NCBI GenBank assembly: GCA_011947345.1 | Contig: JAAVTG010000570.1 | Location: 124,001-188,000 of the forward strand | Source of the DNA: Phytophthora quininea | Lineage: Eukaryota > Oomycota > Peronosporomycetes > Peronosporales > Peronosporaceae | Reading direction: 5' to 3' | Length of the DNA: 64,000 nucleotides | Part shown: in pieces, positions 34,601 to 46,965 of the stretch | Numbering within the stretch: the stretch's first letter is position 1 | Layout of the letters: the number at the start of each line of letters is the position of its first letter | The notes under the pieces: generated by a model | What the model saw: only the letters and a program-made list of their open reading frames with translations | Database searches by the model: none | Told to the model about the DNA's origin: nothing | Made by a program: the position numbers and the translations under genes

Positions 34601-37600
34601 AGCAGTTGTTCCTGATATGAGGGCATCTGCTGGATCAACAGCAACCCCAAATCAACAGCCAGCAACAACAAAACACCGCGTCCGTGCTCGCCGGCTAGTT
34701 GAGACCAACGAAGAGCTCTATCGTCTGCTTTCGCAAGAGGGATTTTACGCGGACCGGCGAGGATTGACTCGGGCTACTTCGACGATAAACCGGGCGCAAA
34801 ACCTTCGGAGTGTCGGTGATGTGAACACGCTGACACCAAAAGAGGTAGGGATTTTGTGCGCATTGTTTCGGTCCCGCAAGGGTGGAGTTGATGACGCTCA
34901 GATCGCGAAGCCTCGATCAACTCGTATAAAGTGTGACCTGGAAGGCAGAACAGGGCTGTTAGCGCTACTGTCCCTGAAACCACCAGAGATTGTGGAGTCT
35001 GACACGAACCTGGTAAACCATCGTAGTGAAAACCCAACGGTGACTCGTGAAGCTGTTGAAAATGAAGTGCCTGCTCGCACGACTGCGGATCATGCAGCCC
35101 GTTTAAAGCGCGTGTTAGCGCTAGCGACGAAAAGCCAAGTAGCACTAGCTGACGCCTTTGCAATGTTCGATTCCAACAAAGATGGCTTTCTGTCTCGTCA
35201 AGAATTTATTCAAGCGTTGAGGTCGCTTGGAACTGTGTTCGCCGATTTAACAGATGAGGACTTGGGACTGCTTGGTGACTTGCTGGACACGAATAAAGAT
35301 GGCAATATTGAGTACCGGGAATTTAGACGCTTCCTAGCGAAAGGGAAGCTTCTGGCAGCATGACAAGGGACCAGTGGAGAGACCATATCAAACGAATTGT
35401 CATGCGCGCAACGACCAAGGGCATTCACGTTCATCAGGTATTTGCGGAGCTGGATACGTCTGGAGATGGCAAACTGTCGTTGAAAGAATTTGAACAAGGC
35501 CTGTATAAGCTGGGGCTTTCGCCTGACAGCGATCAGCAAGGCGTACAAGAGCTTCTGGCTGAGCTGGACAAAGACCACGATGGGCAAATTTCATACTCAG
35601 AGTTTTTGGAATCACTAGGTATTTCGATCGAAGAAAACAAGCGTGAGGCGGTTAAAGCGAACGTCAAGGACATTACAGAAGACGTTCGAGAGATTTTAAA
35701 GCGTTTAGCCGCAAGAGGCGTCAGATTCGATGAGGTCTTTGTGCATTTTGATACCGATCGCAATGGCACTTTGTCTGTAGAAGAATTTACACGAGCTCTC
35801 AACCAGCTACTCCATCTGGACAACAAAGATAATGGCATGGACACATACAAAGCGTTCGAGAGAGATGCAGTCGAAGTCTTTGTGAAGTCGATCAACGCAG
35901 ATGGCGACTTTAAGATTGACTACCGGGAGTTCCTGTCGGCATGTGGCGTGTCTGGCAAAGAGATGCAGAAAGAGGCTGATCATTTCCAACAAGGCACCCG
36001 AGACAACGCGGAGCGGAAGTTAATCAAGCTGATTGTTCGGGCGTGTGCTGGAGGACTAAGCATACAAGAAGTTTTTAAGGAGTTTGATGTGAACTCGGAC
36101 GGTAACATTTCGCTAGCTGAGTTTCAAGTATCGATGCAGAAACTCTTCTTGGGCCAAGGTTTGACCGAGGAAGACGCCGCTTTTGTTGCGGCTCGTTTTG
36201 ATACTAACAAGGACGGCATGATTTCTGGTGAGGAATTTCAAAAGTTTGGCGACGAACTCCGGAGCCAACATCGGTCACTCGTATCACTGTTCAACCCTGT
36301 CCTCGACAAACTCCGTTCTTTAGATCAGTCGTCAAAGCTAGCTCAGAAAAAGTGGGCAGCTTTTTGCCGAGACGAGCTCGGATTTACTTTACGAAGCTTG
36401 AGGACAGAGGTGCCATCCTTGATCTTATACTTCGGACTCGTCGATCAAGACGACAATGTGGATGTTCCAGAGCTGTGCTCGTTGTGCACGATTGACCCAT
36501 CTTCTACACGTCTGAGACGAAAATCGGAGAAGGATGATGCTGTCGAGCAATTGAGAATGCTATTGTCAAAAGCAAAGGAACAAGGGGTCGACTTAAAAAA
36601 CAGTTTTGCCCATTTTGATGCAAACGGCGACGGTAAAATCTCACGAGAGGAGCTCAAGCGAGGTTTACTTGCTCTCGGATGCTTTGCTGACATGAGTGCG
36701 GGTGATTCCGAAAAGCTTTTGGAGCGACTAGACGAAGATCATAGTGGGACTATTGACTTTCATGAATTCAGGTCGTTGGTGAATCGAGATAACGACGATA
36801 GCACTGCCATCGTGGATAAGGAAGAGGTGATAAACAAGCTGAAAGCTTTATTGGAGAAAGCAATGGAGAAGGGGCTGTCTGTCAACGATTGCTTCTCGCA
36901 CTTTGACAAAGATGGAGACGGCAACATTAAAAGGGAGGAGTTCGTGAAGGCAATGGCTGAACTTGGGCTAGAAGCTGACCAATCCGTTATCCGTGGAGTG
37001 ATTGATTTCCTTGACCGCAACGGAAGCGGAACCATTTCGTTGTCAGAGTTCAAGCAACTTTTCCCTGTCGCAGCTCACTCACCTAGAAAGCCTGCTACAA
37101 AACAGGAAGACCCCCTGCCAATAATCCAGCTAGATCGACACCGGAGTCAGTGCAAGGCCAAACACCACGTGGTCCGTCGTCTTCTACAAAAGTAACAACG
37201 CAGCAAAAACTTCGGGATTTGCTACTAAACGCTGAGGCCAGCGGCGTCGACGTGAAGCAGTGCTTTGCTCATTTTGACAGCGATCAGAACGGAGTGATTA
37301 CTAAATCCGAGTTCGTAGGAGCGCTCAAGTTGCTTCCTGGATTTGAGGCGGTAAACGATGACGATATATTGGCAATCGTAAACGATCTCGACAAAGACGG
37401 AAATGACAGCGTGTCACTAGAGGAGTTCGATGCTTTCTTGCGACGAGATACTACTCAAGACAGTACTCGAGAGGTTGATAATGCTGCAAATCGATCCGAT
37501 CGAAACGAGATGACTGCGCTGGACGGAGGCAGTAACGAAAAATTGAAGTCGCTTACACTACCATCCGGAAATGGCGATCAATCGTTGCCGCCAACGGATT

Positions 37601-40600
37601 CTGCTAGAAATGACGACCAAAATGGAGGAGACGAGTCGATACCTACGCAAGTCCTTCCCAGCGGGGAAATCGCCAACAACAGTCTCGACCCTTTATTTGT
37701 CGAAGAAGGTGACATGTCGCTTCCTCCGACGGCAGTTCTAACGGAGGGTATTGTCGTTAAGGCCGAGCAAGAACATACAACAGCCAACAATGACCCACTG
37801 TCCGTGAAGACGGCCAAACCGGACGGCGAATGTTCTACCAGGGCTCTCTCATCCGGGTCGCCAAAGCCGTCAAAGGTGAAGCTGCTTTAGACACTCAAGC
37901 TGAACCTTCTAATGCTGCTTCAGTCGTGCCAAAGAATGAGAAGCCAATGCGAAAACCTCCTGTTCGCTCCTCGTCATTCGGCAAGGGTAAATCTCCCGGT
38001 TCGTCTACGGCTCCGTTCCGTCGGACAAAGACAGACTCAGAAGCTGTAAGTGGTGAAGTAGTTGGCAAAGACGCATCATCCCAACCTCGAAAGGCAGCTC
38101 CACAAAGGGTGTCGTTTGCTGCTCGAACTGCAGCAAAACGAGAAGAGATTGCATCAAAATCGTCAGCTGAAAGCACACCACGGAAAATTGAGCCATTTGG
38201 AGAAACAGCGTCTGATGGGATGGTAAAATTCAAGGATCTTCTCGTTACGGCTGCTGCTCGTGGTGTGAGCATCCAGCAGTCCTTCAACCACTTTGACAAG
38301 AACAACAAGGGGCTCTTTCGTATGACGAATTCGCAAAGGCTTGCGGGAGCTAGGACCAGATTTCGCGAACCTTCCAGACGATGATATCGCCGGCATGGCC
38401 AGAGCTCTAGACGGGAAGCAATGTGGTGAACTACGTGTGGAGGATTTCGTTGACTTTACGAAAAACGCAGAAGGAGGAGAGGATGCACCCCCGAAGGAGA
38501 GCTCCGCAGACGTGCTCGAAGCTAACACCCAGCCTCAGGGTTTAGAGCCATCCAATGTTGCAGGAAAATCACCAGCCGCGACAAAGCGTCCTCCGCCGCT
38601 GCGTCGATCGGGATCCACTAGAACCCCGGCAAAAGTCTGCCAAGACCTTTGTCGGGCACTCAAAGCGCCCGAGCTGGAGCCGATGAATCAGCGCCATCTC
38701 CAGGTAATGTTGTCGACAAACCTATGGAGGCTGTCCCAGGAGAGCCTGGACAAGCTGAACCTGCCAAAGCAGCATTAGATAGTTCAGACACTAAGGGGTC
38801 ATCTAATGGTGATTCAGCTGCTGCACCTCAAGACACGACCGCACTGACCCAACAACGGCAAGGGGGATACCAGCAAAATTCGATTGCGGATACACTTTCC
38901 ACAATGATCCGGAGATCCGTGCTGTCGAATTCAAGCTCCGGAAAACCGCCTTGGAAGCTTACCATCGCGGCATACTCCCTCTGCGTATCGTCGCGAAGTT
39001 CTTGGAAGGTGAAGAGGATAGCCGCGGGCGAATTCCCGGAGAAACAGGTCGTGAAGGTTCTCGCAAGAAGAAAACGGAGCTGTTGCGCGTCGAGTTTCTG
39101 CAAGTGTTGATGGAGCTGGGCTTCACACTACTTTCCGACCAAGACAACCAGGATGAAAACGACGTTGGTGGAGGCCTGCCGCGAACTGTACCGCGGATGA
39201 ACGACCACCTGTATGCTCGACAACTGGAGCGCCTGTCACGATACAAACAGCACACGAAGGGCGAAGAGACGAGGGCCCACAAGCAGCTCATGCGGGCCGT
39301 TGCCAAGACGAAGCGGCGCCAACAGCGTGCTCAGCAGGAAGCTGCAATAGGTGAAGACAGTCTCCGTCGCTTTCACGAGGAGAAAAGCCAACTGCTGCGC
39401 GTGCTGTCCTACTACCGCGACGCCCAGAAGAAGTCTCTCGTGTACTCGCTACTGCGCCAGCAAGTCACGACGTCGCTCACGCTGTTCCCGTCTTTCGGCG
39501 AGCTGCTGTTCTTGGAGCTGCCGTTCGTCAATCCGTACAACAACAACGATCGCTTTCGCATCGAGGTGTTGTTGCCATCGTCTAGAGAGATCAACGTCGT
39601 GTTGGACTTGGAGATCGTGCGCAGCAGTGACGAGTGGACATTCTACCGCGAGAACCTCCCGCTGTCGTACGGCTACGTGGACTCTAGCAAAGACGTTGAG
39701 AAGGAGATGATCGACGACCAGAACGAAGTTGTTTTGGACACGCACGACCAGCTCCACATTCCGATGCGGTTGCGTTGGCTCGATACGACCGACAGCTTCA
39801 CTCGATGTGCAGGTCGTGATGCCGAGGACAAGAAGAAGGCGGCGATCCCAGTCTCGGTGGTGATCAAGAGCTGCTCGCACTCGCATACGGTCGCGCTCTT
39901 CAACATGGAGGTGAAGCCGCAGCCGTTTATTTGCCACCGCGTGCTGCGGTTCTCGCATCCTGGCGGATCGATTTGGCGCTGGAAACTGCGCTATCCGCGG
40001 GGCAAGTTCGTGGTGTGTATGGATCCGAGTGTGGCGATGGAGCTGCTTCGGGATGGCCAGATCGACGCGCAGAACAGCGGTCTCGCCAGTTTCCGCTGTC
40101 GCGTTGGAGAGTACCCGGCCCTCGAGATGTTCTACGTCGTACTGTACGACGACAAGTACTACGCGTGCGTGTATGAAGTGTGGCAAGTGCGTATCCAGTC
40201 CAAGTTGCGTGTGGACGTCCACGCCGTCTTGGGCCAGAGCATTCGACACGAACTGGTGATCAAGGGTGACAGTGGTCTGCACGGTCGAGAAGGTAAGCGC
40301 CACGTCAAATGCTTCACCCCAACGCAGCACCAGAGTATGGTCCAGTTCCGACCCTCGCAGGTGTTTTCACTCGTGCCTCAAGCTTTCAATCGGATTGAAT
40401 TGAACTTCTGCGCCGTGGAGACCGCAGTAGGCAATCAGATGGTGGTGCTCGCGAACCTCGTGGACGTGGAGACGCACGAGCTCGTTGGCGCCTGGAGTGT
40501 GCACGTGACGTTGGCGTTGCCCGTGATCAGCAAGACGTACGAGCTGCGCCTACCTGTTGGTCGCGCCGCACAGAAGAAGATTTCGTACGCGAATCCGTGG

Positions 40601-40822
40601 GACCAACCTCAGACGATTGTGCTGCGCTCTAGTGCTCCACGACTACTTGTCCCGAAAGAACCGATGCTTCAGCTTCCGAGCAATGGGCAGGCCTTCCTGC
40701 GACTGGCGTTCGCAGCTCGACCGCAATCTTCTGCGTCCTCCGAAGAGATTTATCTGTTCATCAATGACCAGCGCACCGATCAGAACGAAGAGTGTCTGCT
40801 CTTCCAGGTTTCGTATGAGTGA
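31618..40822 (+). CDS. NPHP4: Nephrocystin-4 with a large EF-hand insertion
   Basis: About 3,060 residues, roughly twice the size of human NPHP4 (about 1,430). NPHP4 works at the ciliary transition zone with NPHP1 and RPGRIP1L. The N-terminal half has YSLHVMSVLNWVLPDSIL, RFFGNTWVSPE, VGCGWTLFRYLLVND, TGSPRALWDLDP and the C2-like region VYFTFQFYNFPPTRTETL followed by VDVWDAESLFQLGTFAIPL. The C-terminal half has the MSP-like domains: LPFVNPYNNNDRFRIEV, RYPRGKFVVCMDPSVAM, ALEMFYVVLYDDKYYACV and a last module ending IYLFINDQRTDQNEECLLF. Between them lie about 16 EF-hands (listed separately). No intron is needed. Single missing bases break the frame at about 32352, 32413, 33221, 33757, 35357, 37170, 37870, 38318, 38342, 38700 and 38895; similarity resumes in the next frame each time. 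Confidence 0.85.
35130..38480 (+). other. Array of about 16 EF-hands inside NPHP4
   Basis: EF-hand loops come in eight pairs. Well-formed ones include FDSNKDGFLSRQEF (35166), LDTNKDGNIEYREF, LDTSGDGKLSLKEF, FDTDRNGTLSVEEF, FDVNSDGNISLAEF, FDTNKDGMISGEEF, FDANGDGKISREEL, FDKDGDGNIKREEF and FDSDQNGVITKSEF. Odd members such as INADGDFKIDYREF and the last LDGKQCGELRVEDF lack calcium ligands. Pairs 2 to 8 share a repeating linker (helix, then A..G(V/L)...FxHFD), so they probably arose by internal duplication. Ser/Pro-rich, low-complexity linkers separate pairs 7 and 8 (about 37450-38200). Confidence 0.85.
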
Positions 40823-41700
40823 GATAGCAGTAGCGGCGACGAAAATTATTGCACTGCAAGGAGAGAGAGAGAGAGTGTACTACTAGTATTTAGGTTCTTC
40901 TTCTAGCTCCAACGATGGTGTCTTCGTATTCTTGAAGTGTTTCCTCTATTGATCTAGTCAATCGTCTTGCCGATTTTATTTTTTTGCCGGGGTGCTTGTT
41001 GTTGTCCTCAGGTAGTGTTTTCCGCTGTAGCGTGCATCTTGTTTGTAGATCACTGTAATTGCTCACCTGAAATGCACCAGGTGCTCTCTTCTTTCTCAAT
41101 TAGTATCGTGCTTCCGGCGTGAATGCCGCTATTCCTGCTGGCTGAGCTACCAGATTTATTCCATCCCACTTTGTGCTAAATATCCAAGCTGTTCTTCTTT
41201 GAGCTTCCGCCGGTCTTAATGAAGCGACCACTTGTAGTGTCCATCTCTGTATTGAAACTAAGGAGGGCCATTCAGTTGGGGAGAGCTCTCTCATAGAAAA
41301 GCTGTGACTAACAAACCCAAAATGGGCACAGCGTGCAGCGACGTAAGTAGGCGTTAGCGACGGCAAGAAGTCGTTGAAGCAAAAGCATTTCTGTCCTCAC
41401 TACAATGGAGACTCACCCACCCTTCCCACCGAGCGGGTATCCGATTGTATCTCTCCAGCTAAACGTCTGAGACGCTCGATACCGCCCCACCACCTACGTT
41501 TTCATGTATTCCACAACCGGGGAGTCGTCCAGGAAGCCCACCAGGACTATATTCAAGAGGACAGAGATTCAGTTACAGCCCGCCATCCCGGAAGCGTCCC
41601 AGAAAGTGTAATCACATCACTGCAACCAGGCACAACTCTGAACGTTTACGCTGGTTGTTTTGATGTGCTATAGCTAACAGACGCCGTGTTGTGGATTTGC
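40823..41700. other. Gene-poor start of a repeat-bearing interval
   Basis: Downstream flank of NPHP4 with a GA microsatellite (40862-40874). Two short minus-strand frames (40890-41099, 41100-41366) abut and could be eroded coding DNA, but I see no family signature. Confidence 0.35.
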
Positions 41701-42109
41701 AATTTTTTTCGCAGCGACTTATTTCACTGCGGAGCTAGCTATTCTGCGCATAACTTTCGACTGCATTGCAATCTTGCGTTCGACAACGCAATGTAATGTG
41801 CCCGACAACAGGTTTAGTAGTGCAGGCGATGAAGTGACGACCATTGTTGGAGCTGCAGTGTGTGACGATGGCCGGGCGCCGGCCGACACGCCAGTCACGG
41901 GGAACGCGAAACCGACGCGCAACAGCCGCAGATTCGGACACGAGTAGTCGTCGATGGAAGGATCGCACCGCCGGAATCCAGTTGACGAAAGGGCGTGAAG
42001 TGTGAGCGTCTAAGGCGGAGAGCAGCAGTCTTGAATTTGCGCGGAGGCGAGCAGGGATTGGCAGGACGCAAGCGAAGAGCAGCAGTGGACGACGACGAAG
42101 AGCAGCAGG

Positions 42110-42410
42110 AGTGGCACCATCAGCCACTGAATTTACGTTGAGGACCGGCACCCGTGTCGAGTTCACGTTGGAGGACCGGTGGCCGCGTGCCATCGAGTTC
42201 ACGTTAGGCCCAGCAGCTCCAGTAGTTGTTGAGATCACGGTTAGGACCGGCACTCCGTGTCGAGTTCACGTTGAGGGCCAGCAGTACTTACTGTTGAGTT
42301 CACGTTAGACCCGGCAGTTGCTGAGGTCACGTTGGAGGGCCAGCAGTGCTTTACTGTTGAGTTCAAGCTGAAGGACCAGCGATTCACTCGCTGAGTTCAC
42401 GTGTTGGAAG
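42110..42410 (+). repeat. Degenerate tandem repeat, units of about 35-55 bp
   Basis: GAGTTCACGTT or close variants (GAGATCACGGTT, GAGGTCACGTT, GAGTTCAAGCT) recur at about 42128, 42159, 42199, 42230, 42258, 42296, 42325, 42359 and 42394. Each is followed by a GGACC(A/G)GCA-like segment, e.g. GGACCGGCAC and GGGCCAGCAG. Spacing varies from about 28 to 40 bp. Confidence 0.7.
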
Positions 42411-43128
42411 CGAAGTTGAAGTCGACTGTGGAGGTCGGGCACCCAGGGCGGTAGGAGGTGGCAGCAGTGCGCGAAGGACGTTGACGTTAATATAAATTGG
42501 TGGCGACACCGGCGCGCAGGGACTGCAAGTTGAGTCCCTGTCTGCCAGTAAGGAGTACAGGTGGATCGATCGTGTTGCTTAAGAGGAAGAGACGAACCCC
42601 GTCGGGGCTGACGCGCGTTCGGCACTTGAGCTGCGGCTACCCAAGAGCAGTGTTGCAGCAAGAGCTCGTTACATGGTGGTCATACAGGGGCGCGTTTCAG
42701 ACCACAGTGTGGCCCGTGTAATCGGAAAGACCATGGCAAAGGCGAGACCGCAAACGATGGAAACGAGTCCGACAGGAGGAATGATGACTAGGTCGCGGAC
42801 ACCGACGCTACCTGCCGATTCAGCAGCGCCAAGTGAAGCTAGTGCAGCTACGATGACGGCGGCGCGTAGTGGAAGAAGTGACGCGAGAGGCAATGCAGGA
42901 AGTACGGTGATCGGTGATGGTACTGGGCCAGCAGCAGAAGCGCCTCTGGACGCAGCAGCGGTGAGGGCGATGATGGAGCACGTGGTGTCGACGATGAGCC
43001 AGATCTCCACGCGGTTGAGTGAGTTGGAGGCAGATAAGGTCTTAGCTACAGCAACAACTGCAGCGTCACCCGCGTCTAACACGACAGCAACATCGACGAC
43101 AACCATGACGACAACGACCCCAGACACC

Positions 43129-43381
43129 AGGTTCACCTGCCTCGTCTCCATATCGAAAGAAGGCGGAGATTTGCTCGAATTAATGTCATGTGGTGGAGTT
43201 GTTTTTGACGCCACGGAGGCGGTGGTGGCGGTGGAAGAGACTAAAACCCAGGTACACCGAGGCCGTCGAACAGGGCATAGAAGCGGCCTTACGCAAGACT
43301 TCGATGATAGTTGTTTGGCTATTGCGTCGTCATCAACGCCAGCATTGCCGTCGTCACCATCTTTCTTCATCCATACCGTCC
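43129..43381 (+). repeat. Direct repeat, copy 1 (253 bp)
   Basis: Base-for-base identical, as far as I could read, to 44975-45227, 1,846 bp downstream in the same orientation. It begins AGGTTCACCTGCCTCGTCTC and ends CATCCATACCGTCC; the flanks differ on both sides. Copy 1 lies at the 3' end of the gag-like frame. Confidence 0.9.
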
Positions 43382-44974
43382 TATACGTTCGACGATTGTC
43401 TCATAAATATTAATGAGAGGTCCAAGGTGCCTTTCAACGCCGTGAGACATCCTCGGTGGCATAGACGCCACCAACATGCTCAAAGTATGCCGATAACTGA
43501 CACTCAGTACTAGCAAAAATAAACTGTAATGATCGGAACTGAAGAACATGAGTTACCGGACAACACCGGCGCGGGCAATGCAGTGTCACGGCTGCGGCAG
43601 GTGCCTGTAATACCATTCTCTCATTTTCTTTTTGTTTCAGCCTTGGCTGCAAGGACCAATAATAGCAAGAACCACCACTATTCGTCGAAGTGCTGCAATT
43701 GTGTGTTCGAAGGTGCGTTCAGCTTCTCTACATTGTTTGTCATTGATTGTAATTGTTGCTGCGTCGTTTATAGTAATGTCTCAAGCATGAAGTCCTTTTG
43801 ATCGATCACAAGTGTTGACGTTTTTGTTTGGCGATGGTTGGAAGAGGCTGTAAACCAAACGTGTAGCTTTGTGCTGTAAACCCGTGGTGTGGCTTCATTT
43901 GTGTGTCGTGAACTAAAGGTGTGGCAAAAAACAGAAGAAGAAGCTTGTTGTGTTTTAATCCTACAGGTACTGTGTGACCTGCCTTCAGCCTACGAGCGAG
44001 ACGACCCGCGCGAAGCTGGTTCTGTAGAGCAGCCAAGGCATATCGCTCAACGTTGCGACAGGTTCGCGAGTGGGTTGCCAGTCCACGTGAATTTCAAGAG
44101 CTCCATCGACATGGCGTTAGCCGAGTAGGCAATAATAACTGTACTGGACGCCGAGATGGTGTTCCCTCGTTGTGTAACCCTCGGAGCTTCCGTTCTTGGT
44201 CTGAAATTTGGAGCTTCACGAGTTTCGGGTGCTGATCACGCAGATGAGCTTAACTCGGACAGAGGTGCTGGCCAGGGAGCAGGCGAGGAGGCAGGCATAG
44301 GGGAGAAGGATGTGTAGTCGGATGGTGCCACACACACATGAAGTGATATTCCGCAATGTCACAAGTGATGCGTCTGCAGTGAATCTGCCCGAGTGCCAAT
44401 CTTGTGTCTGCTTCAAAATTGCTCTCGCTGATCCGTTTCTTGGTGAGCCAGACACGTAAGTGTCTGGTCGGGCCGGGTTGTATGTGCTGTCCGGTCCTGT
44501 AACGATTTCCTCGCACAAACAGCAGTACTGCTGTCGCGTGCTTGTCTGCTGCATTGTAGTGTAGGCTGTGTCTGTAAAAAGGAACGGTTGGATGATGGAC
44601 CACTATTGCAAAATATGAGGATTAATATGGGCTCGGTTATGTAAATATTACGGCGTTACATACGTAACCTGATTTGACCAGAACTCCTGATGAGGCCCAA
44701 CACCGCTCCGACGAGTCTTCTTTTCGAATCAAGCGCGTTTGGAGTGTCCGTATCACCGGTACTTGCAGTGAGATAAAACAAAAATGCGACTTAATTATAT
44801 ATATATATATATATATATTTGCTATAACCAATATCTGAGTATCACCTTCTTGTAATGCATTTGAAGTGAGCGATTTAAGATGAGTGGCCTTTCTTTCAGA
44901 AACGATCCTAACGGACTACATACATACGGAGGTGGAGACAATCGTCGAAACGTTCTTGTCCAAGATCGTGATGA
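43382..44974. other. Non-coding interval between the direct repeats
   Basis: No gene recognised. A minus-strand frame at 44216-44554 with CCLCEE and CVCG cysteines was noted but has no supporting signal. An AT microsatellite lies at 44795-44818. Confidence 0.35.
44795..44818. repeat. (AT)n microsatellite
   Basis: About twelve perfect AT units between TTA and TTTGC. Confidence 0.9.
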
Positions 44975-45227
44975 AGGTTCACCTGCCTCGTCTCCATATC
45001 GAAAGAAGGCGGAGATTTGCTCGAATTAATGTCATGTGGTGGAGTTGTTTTTGACGCCACGGAGGCGGTGGTGGCGGTGGAAGAGACTAAAACCCAGGTA
45101 CACCGAGGCCGTCGAACAGGGCATAGAAGCGGCCTTACGCAAGACTTCGATGATAGTTGTTTGGCTATTGCGTCGTCATCAACGCCAGCATTGCCGTCGT
45201 CACCATCTTTCTTCATCCATACCGTCC
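44975..45227 (+). repeat. Direct repeat, copy 2 (253 bp)
   Basis: Second copy of the block at 43129-43381, with no gag-like frame upstream of it. High identity implies a recent duplication or an assembly artefact. Confidence 0.9.
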
Positions 45228-46965
45228 GACACGCTTCCCGGTGCATATTCCGTTAAGCACAACGACATTCCGTTCACCAACGCGCCGGGCGTACTATACT
45301 TTTGAGGGGAACCTCAAATTATGGTGACAGTTGGGCGTCCTCCGGCACGGCGCCCCGACATAATTTTGTCATTTGGTAGCGTTGAGCTTGACGCCTATGA
45401 GCCGCTTCTAGAAAGACCCAGACCAAGCGAGTGCGTCACCGGCATAAAATCACAAGGGCGACGAATCGATGAAGGGATAGTCAGCCAAAGTAGTGAAATG
45501 GTAGCTGTCCATTACAACTTTTTAGAAACGAAATCCAAACGCTTACATTCAATATCAATACTTGCTCTTTCAAAAGCTTATCGCTTTCTTGGTAGCTGAA
45601 GTAGAGTAACAAGCAGCAATTAAGCCCAATAGAAGCGGTATGTTGCTATGCGACTGTGGGGCCTTCCGAGCGTGGGCGTGGTCGTGTCGACGATCGCCTT
45701 GCACTTGATACACTTATAATATCATGGTATTACGACAGCACTTGGTACAGTTTGGAAGATGGGATGAAGAGGGTGAATTTTGTGTACACTGCAAAAAAGA
45801 GCGAGACTTATTGAGTACTTTACGAGGTTTTGAAGAGCAGGAACCACTGCCAGTGTTTAGGGCGCATCTTGGAGGTTCCAGAAGAGTAGGCGTAATTACG
45901 CTACAATATTTATGCAAAATGTTACTTAAATAATATGTGATGTGAGAGGTGCCACTTCACATACAAAGAGGCTTGAAAATGACACGCACGTGGGTACGGT
46001 CAAACTTGTAGCTGATCTTGATCTACCTGATCGTGACGTTCTTGACGGAAGTCAGAGTTGTTGTAGAAGATCCTGCGGTGACGCTTTTGGCAGGTGGAGG
46101 TGTTGTTGGTGTTGTAGATGGGCCCACATCAACTCGGCACTTCTTGTCAGTGGTCGACATAACACGTATCGGCGTCGTCATCTCTTGGGTCACACCCGCA
46201 TCACTAGAGAGCTACTAGCACAAAACTTTTCTTCTCGTGGTGCGAAGAAACGACTTGAATCCTGAACTCTATAGTCACCACATTGTTGGTATCCTCGAAC
46301 GTACTGATTAGCCTGAGGTACATCTGGTTGTAATACTTTCCGCATCAGCCATCGATCATAGTAGGACATCATTAAGTAGTTGGAAACTATCCATAATTTG
46401 AAAAACCTTGGTGCCATTGTTATCTCATATTTATACGCGGGATTTTTTCACAATAGCGATCTAACCTGTTTCAGTGCATAAATATACTAAGATTTTGTAT
46501 TGGAAAGTAAGATGCCTCGGGAAAAAATATTTTCTACCCGAAATATTTCCCCACGTCCAGGCTCGTTGTGCATCAATGCATTGCCTGTTAGCCGACGGTT
46601 TCCCTGGTATGTGATTGAAGCGTCTTGGGGGCTAGATGGCAAAAGCAGAAGTGTATTGTTGGTTAGCTTGCTCGGTGTCCTTGGCGCTCTGGGCTACAGC
46701 AACACCGTCCTTAAACTCGTCCCGTAAACTATCCGTAAACTTCAACTCCATACGTCCCGTAAACAACGGAGCTGGATCCGTTGCCTGGTATTCATTCAGC
46801 CATTCGCTTTCTCGTCTCGCCAAGATGAAAAAGTTGATGCTAAAGACTTATCTGTGGATATTGCAAAAAGCCATCATCATCGCAAGAGCAAGCAGCTCGT
46901 GCAATCTTTATACATTGGTCGTGGCAAACGTAGGGGTTGCTCCCGGACTGTATTACCCAGCTACA
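45228..46965. other. Gene-poor interval upstream of TBC1D22
   Basis: AT-richer than its surroundings. Small frames at 45724-45933 (plus), 46190-46417 (minus) and 46632-46823 (minus) have plausible amino-acid composition and may be eroded transposase pieces, but none shows a diagnostic motif. Confidence 0.35.

Larger units (their letters stand above)
41700..43420 (+). mobile_element. Possible LTR-retroelement remnant (leader and gag-like frame)
   Basis: At 42496 a TGGTGGCGACACCGG sequence could be a tRNA primer-binding site (starts TGG). It is followed by about 160 bp of leader and an open frame from 42673 whose product is Thr/Ser/Ala-rich with MTRSRTPTLPADSAAP and a short helix (MMEHVVSTMSQISTRLSELE), as in the N-termini of Gag proteins. 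No zinc knuckle, protease, reverse transcriptase or matching 3' LTR is present, so this would be a 5' remnant at best. Confidence 0.3.

Noticed and set aside
35130..38480. EF-hand array as an independent calmodulin-like gene
   Set aside because: The first pair is in the same frame as upstream NPHP4 and there is no promoter-sized gap or in-frame start/stop boundary on either side.
44216..44554. Minus-strand frame with several cysteines
   Set aside because: Cysteine spacing fits no known finger and nothing around supports a gene.
45724..45933. Small plus-strand frame with a CVHCKKE motif
   Set aside because: Only one CxxC pair; no start context, neighbours or similarity.
46190..46823. Two minus-strand frames that look like a PiggyBac-type transposase remnant
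   Set aside because: No catalytic aspartates or conserved blocks could be identified.
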